Shown piece by piece: positions 1-8,300 of a stretch of DNA of 64,000 bases (position 1 is its first letter; each line of letters begins with the position of its first letter). The notes under the pieces are model-generated. The model saw nothing but the letters and a program-made list of their open reading frames with translations. It did no database searches and had not been told where the DNA came from. Source of the stretch: Epithemia pelagica (lineage: Eukaryota > Bacillariophyta > Bacillariophyceae > Surirellales > Surirellaceae); the NCBI GenBank assembly GCA_946965045.2, contig OX337235.1, forward strand, positions 1,178,001 to 1,242,000. The letters run 5' to 3'. Both the position numbers and the translations under genes were made by a program.

Positions 1-440
1 TGGCCAGCCGGGCCAAGCGTCTGCATCTCTTGAGAAGAAAAGCGGCGCTGAACGTCGGTGACGTCGACGCCATAGAAATGATAAACACCATTTTCTTGGG
101 TGAGACCATGGAAACTACGAGGTCGCGAGGATGAGGTGGTTTCCGAGATGAATCGGTGGCGTCCTTGGTTACGTGAAGGAACAGTAACGTCGGGAAAAAG
201 TTCGGATACTTCACGCGAGATATAGGAAATCGCGCCGTGAAGGTCGGAACGGAGGGTGATGCGAACGTGTCCTTTAATAACAGCGAACTCAGGTGAGGTG
301 ATTCGAATGTTGTCGATGAGAATTTTTACTTGGTTGGATGGGGTGCGACGGTTTGGCGTGTTTTCCAGGGTGCGAAAAGCCTTGAGTAACTTTGCAACTC
401 GGAAGCACACCCAACCAAGCAAGATTCCGCCACCGCCCCA
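1..440 (-). CDS. partial unknown protein, runs off the left window edge
   Basis: A minus-strand frame stays open from 440 (just after a TGA at 441-443) to position 1 and continues outside the window. Its codon usage resembles that of the real genes here. The first translated residues are hydrophobic (GILLGWVCFRVAKLL), which would suit an N-terminal membrane anchor. They are followed by a charged, beta-rich stretch including VKILIDNIRITSPEF and LFPDVTVPSR. No in-frame ATG lies between the stop and the hydrophobic segment, so either an upstream exon supplies the start or the exon begins at an acceptor further inside. It is divergent from the FCP gene at 819. I do not recognise the family, and the exact 5' boundary is unresolved. 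Confidence 0.38.
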
Positions 441-818
441 TCATGATTCCCACGTCCCTCCAACACAGACTGACGTTGACACTATTGTCCTCGTACGAAG
501 CCAACGAGCTCACTCCTGTCGTAGGAATCCAATGCAACTCATTGATTTGACCATCCTTGTCCTACAATGCGAACTTTAACGTTGCAACACGTATCCTGAC
601 GCATGCGGTGGATGGGCAAACCCGCAATTCTCGCGATCAATCCATATCGTGTAACAGCACAAAGATACTCGTCAGAGAGATCCTCTCCGCAGTCGTGCCC
701 TTCCTGATTCAGATTCCTAGTCGAATCAGAATCTCATCTCTCATCCAAAGTTGCTTTCCCACAAGGCTCATAATCTGCAAATCAAGCAACTTATCAACAC
801 AAACACCAAATCGTCAAC
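441..818. other. intergenic and 5' flank of the first FCP gene
   Basis: No supported gene. This is the divergent promoter interval between the partial minus-strand gene and the FCP gene. The last 60 bases before the FCP ATG are A/C-rich (repeated ATCAA, ACACAA), like a leader. I see no clear TATA box and no CRE motif. Confidence 0.5.
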
Positions 819-1538
819 ATGAAGCTTTCTGCCGCCACTCTTGCCCTTTTCGCCACTGGTGCTTCTGCCTTCAACTTCGGCAAGGCCCCTGCTGCCTCCA
901 AGACCTCCTTGGAAGCCGCCTCCCTCAATGGCTGGACTCCTGATGCCACCAAGTTCGCCTACGGTCTTCCAGGATCTTTGGACCCTGTCCCTGAATTCGA
1001 CCCCTTGGGTTTTGCCGCTGATGCCGATTTGGACAAGGTGAAGCAATACCGTGAAGCCGAGCTCCAACACGGCCGTGTTGCCATGTTGGCCGTGATCGGT
1101 TTCCTTGTCACCGAAGAACCGATTGAGTTCCACCCTCTCTTTGAGGCCGCCAACAAGGACATTGGCCCTGCGATCCGTCATTTGGACGAAGTGCGTGCCG
1201 TTGCTCCTATTTTCTTTGAGTTGTTGGCTGTTGTGATTGGAACTTTGGAATTGAACCGTGCCTTGGTTGGCTGGATCCGTCCTTCGGAAGTCAAGAAGCA
1301 AGTGTTGAACGACGACTACTTCCCTGGTGATGTTGGTTTTGATCCTCTTGGCTTGAGGCCTGAAGACGAAGAGGAATTCCTCGCCTTGCACACCAAGGAA
1401 TTGCAAAATGGCCGTCTTGCCATGCTTGGAGCTGCTGGTATTGTCGCCCAAGAATTGGTGAACGCCAAGGAGATTTTTGTCAACTTGGGCTTGTCTCAAG
1501 ACCGATTGGACCCTTCTTCTCTTCCTGTTCAATTTTAA
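819..1538 (+). CDS. fucoxanthin-chlorophyll a/c binding protein, copy 1
   Basis: A 239-residue intronless light-harvesting complex protein of the thylakoid membrane that binds chlorophylls and fucoxanthin. Residues 1-18 form a signal peptide ending in GASAF, the bipartite plastid import motif of diatoms, followed by a short transit peptide (NFGKAPAASKTSLEA). The mature part has helix 1 with the LHC motif ELQHGRVAMLAVIGFLV (around residues 86-102), a middle helix (APIFFELLAVVIGTLELNRALVGW) and helix 3 with ELQNGRLAMLGAAGIVAQE. An FDPLG motif precedes helices 1 and 3. Length is normal for the family. I could not settle the subfamily (Lhcf, Lhcr or Lhcx); the FHPLF...AIRH linker is also seen in LI818/Lhcx-like proteins. 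Its near-identical partner is at 28135. A 272-codon antisense frame over this gene is a codon-bias artefact. Confidence 0.96.
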   Translation: MKLSAATLALFATGASAFNFGKAPAASKTSLEAASLNGWTPDATKFAYGLPGSLDPVPEFDPLGFAADADLDKVKQYREAELQHGRVAMLAVIGFLVTEEPIEFHPLFEAANKDIGPAIRHLDEVRAVAPIFFELLAVVIGTLELNRALVGWIRPSEVKKQVLNDDYFPGDVGFDPLGLRPEDEEEFLALHTKELQNGRLAMLGAAGIVAQELVNAKEIFVNLGLSQDRLDPSSLPVQF

Positions 1539-2271
1539 AAAGTACTGCAAACATTTGAGCATACCCAATTTGAGATCATTCATCAAGGGATAAAGTAAAA
1601 GGAAACGTTTTTCTTTAGTACCCAGTCAGGTGTCGTTATATCCAGAACAAAGTGGAATAGTCTTTGCATTCCATCTGCGACTATGAACAGTTAAGGCTCA
1701 ATGGAGAGAGTTCTAGAGTGAGAGCTTGCACACTCTACCTGATGGGTTGGATCGCGTAAGAGAAGTTGATGTGAAGGGTTTTTGTGCGAGAAAACGGTTT
1801 GACTTGCTTGATACATGGAAAGAACGACCTATGGAATCTCCGCATATGGTTGCATTGGTATCTATCCATAAGCTTCTTTCTCTGAGTTTGACTGTATTTG
1901 TGCACATTGTTGAACGATCGTGAAGGAGTCGGAAATACCATGTTGTCGTTTGGATTGGTTGCTGCTACCCTTCATCATAGAGTCTCCGGAGTTTTCAACG
2001 GTAACGCAACTCTCACAACTCTTGGATCGACGCTGATAAAAAAAAAGCCTGAATGCCTGATTTTTCTTGCGAAAGAACTGCCCTACTCCTATTTTTCTTT
2101 TGGTAGCAAAGTATCCGGTGTTGAGATGGAACCAAGATAGTTTTCGATTCTTTCTCTGACCGAGAGGAAAGAAAAGAGGAGACAGAAGACGCCTCCTCAG
2201 CTCCGTTCCTGCGGAGCATTTCTTGTCCTTTCGACGCAACTCTGACACTCACCCACATGACACGAACGATT
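1539..2271. other. intergenic, 3' flank of FCP copy 1
   Basis: The left part of the ancestral spacer between the two FCP genes, up to the LINE target-site duplication. Short open frames on both strands (for example 1862-2248 minus) have no recognisable domain and look like chance. No repeat or RNA gene seen. Confidence 0.5.
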
Positions 2272-2288
2272 TGGTCGAAAATTGTTCA
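2272..2288. repeat. left target-site duplication of the LINE
   Basis: The 17-mer TGGTCGAAAATTGTTCA recurs exactly at 18396-18412. The two copies bracket the non-LTR element, so they mark its insertion site. Confidence 0.88.
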
Positions 2289-2413
2289 AAAAAAAATTTA
2301 CAGTCTATTTTAACGCTGCCGCACGTATCCAGCTAGGATATCGCCGACCCACGCGCCGGGCCTCCGAGCTAACGAAGGCGAGGACTAACTGTAATGCAGA
2401 AACATGTAGCAAA

Positions 2414-4605
2414 CTAGGTGTGGTTGGCAGATTGTAGGATGACCAGTCTCCAAGTGTTGAGCCATGAACGGAGAGCAACAGAGGTCGTATCGATAGAGAA
2501 ATGTGTGTCAAGAGAGTCATAGAAGAGTGATGCGTCACGAGGGAGAACAGTATGGCGGATGGCGTACAAGGCGGCAACTTCACATTTCGCTTGGTCGTAT
2601 GCAGCGGTTTCGTGAGTCTGAGGAGTCGAGCCATGTAGAGCTTCATTCCGAGTGAGCCACAGTTTGTAAGTATGTGCCCAAACGATCTTGATCGTACCCG
2701 TAACAAATCGGGGACCAGAGATGGCAGCGTCAGGAGAGGAAGCAGAGAAGGAGTCTTGATGAGTCGACCAGAGGAGAGAAAACCGACCGAGAATCAGTTG
2801 ATCGAGTCCAATTTGTAATTGAGTGCGTTGAAGAGTGTAAAAGGGTGAAGTCGGAAGGAGAGGTGAAGGAGGGGAGGATGAGAACCAAGAATGTAGATAT
2901 TCGGTGAGAAGGGAACGAAGAGAGGGGTCGACATGATTATCTTGCCAGAAATCACGGAGAGAGTCGAGAAGAGCGCCTAACCATGATCGATTAGGACAAC
3001 GGAGAAAGTGATCCTGGTCTTCATGCGTAGGTTCTGAACAAGAAGGACAGGTATCAGAATAATACGAAGCGTATCGCGAACGTAGATGACCGAGAGGAAG
3101 CCATTGATGTAGAAACTTGATGACAAAATGTCGGCGCGAGAAATGAGAACGGACAACAATACCATGAGATTCCCAGTCAATAGATTGGAAAGTTTCAGGG
3201 GACCATTCGTGTTTGTTGCATAGGTAGTCACGTAGAGAAGGAGCTGACGCCAAAGTACGGAGAATAGACCGGTAATTAGAGTTGATCGTACCGTAGGGAC
3301 CATGTAGGAGAGCTGTTGCACCCCCAATAAGAGGGGCGATGCGCGATGAAATAGTTGGTGGGTAGATATAAGAAGAAGCAAGGGAGTCAGCTTCAATGTT
3401 CAATTGGGCTGGGAGAGAGAGAGTGGACGAATCGGCATGATTATCTTGATGGCCCTTTACATGGAGGAAAGCTGGGACTTGAGGCAATTGTCGAACAGTA
3501 GAGGAAATTGCTTGTTGAATATCCCAGTCGGGATTCATTGTAGAATAAGTAAAGTCGTACGACCATTCGAGCCGCTTGTGTATTGTTTGGATGAGACTCT
3601 TAGAATCGGTGTACACTGTGACAGCCTCAGGTAAAGGTTGGGCATAAAATTCAAACAGACGAAATAGAAAGCGAAGAATACTGAGACAACCGTAGCTTTC
3701 CGACCGAAAAGACGAAGTTCGATAACCGGGAGCAGGACCACTGAGACGAAAAAGCCTGACACCTTGAAGTGAACACCCAACGCAACCGAATGTGCCACGA
3801 AATTGCGCAGCGGATCCGTCGCTACATAGGAGAAGTTGTAGATTGGTATGAAACAGCTCCTGATGCAGAATTTCGAGAGAACAAAGAATATCATGTCCAG
3901 TGAGCAGTTGGGATTCCCAGTCGTCCAGTTCCGAGATATGGCTAGACAGATTGGGTGAATTGGCCACAGGTGGGGTTATCATCGCTGGAGAGACAGGTAG
4001 GAGAGTTCGTCGGCCATTGTGGTGTACGCTCTGCGCTGGAAGGCATTGCGATGGTAGCATAGAAACCAACGATGTGGTGGGAAAGAAGTAGGGACGTTGG
4101 TAGGTAAATCTTTCAAACCGGTCCTCGACCTGTACGTAGAGAGAGTATGTTGATGGGTCTAAATACTCGTTCCAGTGGCGGTATGTGTTGTAGCCAGTCA
4201 CCAGCCATGCACCAAGTGGGTTAAGCAGACGTTTCAAGGAACCGGGGGCAGTAAAAGTCAGCATCAGTCTTTTCCATAACACCCAAGCTTTCCGACTTGG
4301 ATTGGTTTGGTAAGGTAGTAGTCCTTTGGCTCGTGAGTGTGTATCCCGAGAACAATCAACAGCAAACAAGGATAGATATCTTCCATCAGCAGTCACAATA
4401 TCACTCATGAGAGTGACACCCAAGTAGAGTCGACATGCATTAACGAGACACAGCTCGGTGTCAGTGAAGTTCTGTGAAATCGCGTGATCCATAAGAAAGC
4501 TATCTCCGTGACGCTGGAGAGGTGGGACAAAAGTAGTTGCCAACTCAACAGTACATTTGACAGATGACAAAAAGTTTCGGACTTGTGGTACCCAGACCAT
4601 AGGTT
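2414..4605 (-). pseudogene. LINE ORF2, C-terminal part (RT end, RNase H, zinc motif)
   Basis: This is the downstream segment of ORF2, separated from its upstream part (12990-16556) by the copia insertion. Once one AGGTT copy is discounted, the two segments join in frame (1,189 codons upstream, 729 codons downstream including the stop), giving about 1,917 residues. Seen here: an RNase H core with LLCSDGSAAQF, VYTDSKSLIQ and HVKGHQDN...IEADSLA, then a CCHC-type motif (CPSC...H...C) near the C-terminus. The apparent ATG at 4636 lies within the copia LTR and is not an authentic start. As it stands, this segment cannot be translated from the LINE's own start codon. Confidence 0.85.
4601..4605. repeat. 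left TSD of copia element 1 (AGGTT)
   Basis: AGGTT directly precedes the left LTR and recurs at 12990-12994 directly after the right LTR. Five bases is the usual copia duplication length. Confidence 0.92.
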
Positions 4606-5388
4606 TGTTACAATTCTTTCTGAATCGTAGGGACATTGATGCTCGGTAGAGCAGACAATCAGGTAGGTCACCAACCGATACAAGCTTCTCAGGGTCAGAG
4701 AAGCAAGCAAGTCAAAGTCTATCAGAAGGATAGTCGGGACACAAAAGAAGATGTGATAAATGGTGATATTGTTAGATTGTGTGTTGATTACTACGATAGG
4801 TCTACGTGAAATGTTCGGTCCTGCCAAGGGTCATGTATCATAGGTTCTTGGCGGCAACAGGTTTGGAATAGTTGGAGTCGATTCATGTGATGTATATGAC
4901 ATGTATATGTGGGCGGATAACATATACAGGGTCAACAGCTCTTGCTTTGGGTTGGCATAGTTGTTTTCATGGCGCGCAGCTTGTTGACAATTTGGAGATT
5001 GTGGGAATGGAAATATGGTCTCGCGTGATCGTGTGTCGTGCTTGGGATACTTAGACCGTTGGGTCGGATAGATGCCGACAGCGCTCGGATGTCGCTTGGG
5101 TGCGCTCGATGATTTCGGGCGCGTACGCTTAGGGCGTTAGTATAATGTCCGAGCAACGGCCAAATTTACGTCCGTTGTAATACCGCACGACCCAGTTTAG
5201 TCTTGAGAGTGAGTTCGTCAATCTATTCTCACTTTTCATGATTTGCGAAGAAATATAGGTCGATATAGCGCGAAGCTAGGGAACATAGCTCGAAGCTAGA
5301 TGGCATGATGCGATAGCACGAGGCTATGTGACATGGGGAATCGATGAGATGTAGAATCTAACCACCCTAGACGGTGAGAATTCTAACA
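4606..5388 (-). repeat. 3' LTR of copia element 1
   Basis: This 783-bp LTR matches 12207-12989 with about three substitutions by eye (near 4694, 5125 and 5291). On the coding strand it begins TGTTAG and ends GTAACA. Its U3 part has three partly palindromic TAGC-N5-GCTA units at 5266-5278, 5286-5298 and 5314-5326. The gag-pol stop codon TAG lies within its first six bases. Confidence 0.94.
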
Positions 5389-8300
5389 CTCCCCACAACT
5401 CGTCGTTTCAGCCTTGTCATCATTGGATTTGTTGAGGTCTTGAACTTCTCCTTTCCAAAACAACAATGGCTTGAGCATAGGCCAAATAGATACGAAATCC
5501 CAATGTTTGCTAAGGATATCGGCAGGGTTGGTCTTTCCATCTTTCCAGTAGAATGCAACATACTTTGCTGCGATGGCTTCACGAACTCGGTGGTATGACA
5601 GAAGATGGTGTCTCTTGGATAGTATGGAATGAGGAACGGTTGCATTGAGCACAACAGATCTGTTATCTCCGTACATGTAACTTCGCTCTCGGATAGGTAC
5701 TCCAAGGTAGCGGAGAGAATGTCGTAATTCTGTAATCTGATCTATTGCTGTCCTTGCAGCCACAAACTTGGATCCATAGGTAGCAGTTTCCACCGTGCTC
5801 TGTCTCTTGCTGTACCAGTCAATAGGTGTTCCGTTCAACAAATGTAGAACAGCAGTGACGGATTTACCAGTGACTATGTCATGCATGAGATTGGCATCAA
5901 CATAATGAGTTGTGGTAACATAGCGGCCAAGAGGTGTTGGGCAGTCTTCAGGAATACGTTCACTTGCATTCGAATAGACAGTGCGAGTCCAATCAAATTC
6001 TTGGGTAGGAAGACTTGAATAATCAGGCTCTCCAATCCTAAATCTGATTGCGCCTTCTGGGAGATGTGCAAGGTATCCATAGATACGCTTGGCTCTATCA
6101 AGATGTCCTTTCCTCGGAGCAGCACGAAAGCGTGATAGCGTCATTGTAGCGGTGAAGACGTCGAAACGACCAATAGTGATCACCCATTGGAGTTGTCCAA
6201 TCAGAGTTTGGAAATGGCTAGTACCTTCTTCATCAAGGAGCTCAGAATCATCCAATTCAGGATGGTCTCCACCAATAAGAGGTGTTTTGGCTTTCTTGGG
6301 TTTCTCCTTGAAGATTCGTTCGAAAGTGTCCATCATCTTACCAATGTAGCGTCTTGGATCTGCTACTAATGTTCCATCAGAATCCTTGGTGTAACAACAT
6401 CCCAAGTGGAAATCAATAGGTCCATCTCCTTTGAGTTTGAAGTTGTATTTCTCCTTCAGGATCTTGCAGATATTCCCAGGATCAGTAGAAATAATGGCTA
6501 AGTCATCAACGTATACGGCAATGTATTCGTAACAGTCTTCTCCAGGTGCTTTCCTCATCCAGATATCCGGATCTGCTTTGCTTGGTGAAAATCCCATGTC
6601 TGTCAAAACATCGAATAAGACATCATGCCAGCGTGTGCCTGATGACTTCAATCCATAAAGTGCCTTGTATATAATCAGGATGTGACCTTCTAATTCCTTG
6701 AATTCAGGTCCTGCGACAATGAAAATTTTCTCCCCTGTCAAGGCTTCCAGATATGCGTTTCCAATATCTGCTCCCCATATTTCTAAGTCATTCAAAGTAC
6801 CCAGGAATAAGGCAATGCGGAGGTTGCGAATGGAAACAACACCTGAATAGATTGTCTCAACAGGTTCTTTTGTGAGATGTCCATCTGCGACAAGTCTTGC
6901 TTTATGTCGTCCATCATGTTTTACGTCAAAGACAAGATGTACACGTATCTTATGATATCCTTCAGGTGCATTGGATACTTTCCCTTTAATGAAGATGGCT
7001 TTCCCAAAATCCTTGAATGTCTTGTAGGACTGGATCTGTGACAATTCTAATTCTGTTGCATCCTGCCACTTTGTGTTGCCATGTTGTTTATCAAGAGCGA
7101 CAGCTTCCTCATAGTTGCGTGGTACTTGGAATCCAAACTTATACTTGACGGAATGGTGAACTTGTTTAATCCTTGACTGTTTGGCTGCTCGAATGAGACG
7201 TTTGCTTGTTTTGACATAGCGTTTCAAATGCTTCCATCCAGGTTCGTTGAGTAAACCATGTTTCTTTCCATAAATTGCTACAGTGATCGGATCATCATTG
7301 GCGATAAGTGATAAAGGTTCATAGGTAGTCTCCCCAGTTTCCCAATCAACAAGCAAATTATATTTGCTCCCCTTGTAATCTGGATCAGTTGTGTTCAGTG
7401 GGCCTTGATGGGCAATGACGTCCCTGAACCTGAAAAGATTATCTCCAGAGGTTTGAGCTTGGTTATCTCGTTCGATATACTCCATGAGTTGATTATAGGA
7501 TATCATCTCATCAACATCAGAATTTGTCTTTCGGTAGATGTACTTGACACGTTCTTCCTGTTTCGTTGCTTCTTCATTAAGATCAATGACTCGTTTGATG
7601 ACACGTGCACGGTGTCGCTCCCCATTTTCTTCTGTGTCGCATAGGAATGTGCGTCCTATCATGTCGTCAAAATCGATCGTGGGCATTGGTTTGGATGGAT
7701 CTTCACTATCACTGCGAATGAAGACAGTGTCAGCTTGCTTATCATTGTCATCCTTCTCAGACAAATCCTCCCCTGAAGGTCGATCCACACGTAGGTTAGG
7801 TGTAGTGGATTCAACACGGCGAACGGCAGAACGGTAGATTATCTGGTTATCCTGGGTGAGAATCTTCCAAGTAAAAGAATCACCAACGTTGTGAGCAAAA
7901 CCAACCCAGTGGCCAAGTTTCTCATCAGAAGAAGATGGATATGAACCAGAATTGGGTTCAGCGGGGTCGACACGGTAGTAAACCTCATCCCAGAAAGGAA
8001 AGAACAAGAGATGAGTAATGTCGGGTGGGCGTCCGGAGAGAGCCTCAAGAGGAGTGCGACCGGAATGGGTGGGTGATGACGTATGGTTCAATAAGTCACA
8101 GACATACTCAAGGCAAAGAAGCCAGGTGTTGGCAGGGCAACCAGTGGCATTCATGAGAGCGTTGGTCATACGTTTAACGGTCTGGTAACGGTTTTCAGCC
8201 TTATTCTGGTGTTGATGATAAGGTTCAGATCGATACTCCCCAATAAGCAAAGTGCGAAGAATGTCTTTGACCTTTTGAGAGATGAGAGATGAACCACCAT

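Noticed and set aside
768-1586. 272-codon antisense frame over FCP copy 1, and its twin at 28081-28845
   Set aside because: It exists in both copies only because the FCP codon bias leaves the antisense frame open; no start context, domain or independent conservation.
1862-2258. 128-codon minus-strand frame downstream of FCP copy 1
   Set aside because: Low complexity and no recognisable motif; looks like chance in AT/GA-rich flank.
4405-4827. Possible ORF start for the LINE C-terminal half at 4636
   Set aside because: The ATG and first codons lie in the copia LTR. The natural frame continues from ORF2 upstream of the insertion.
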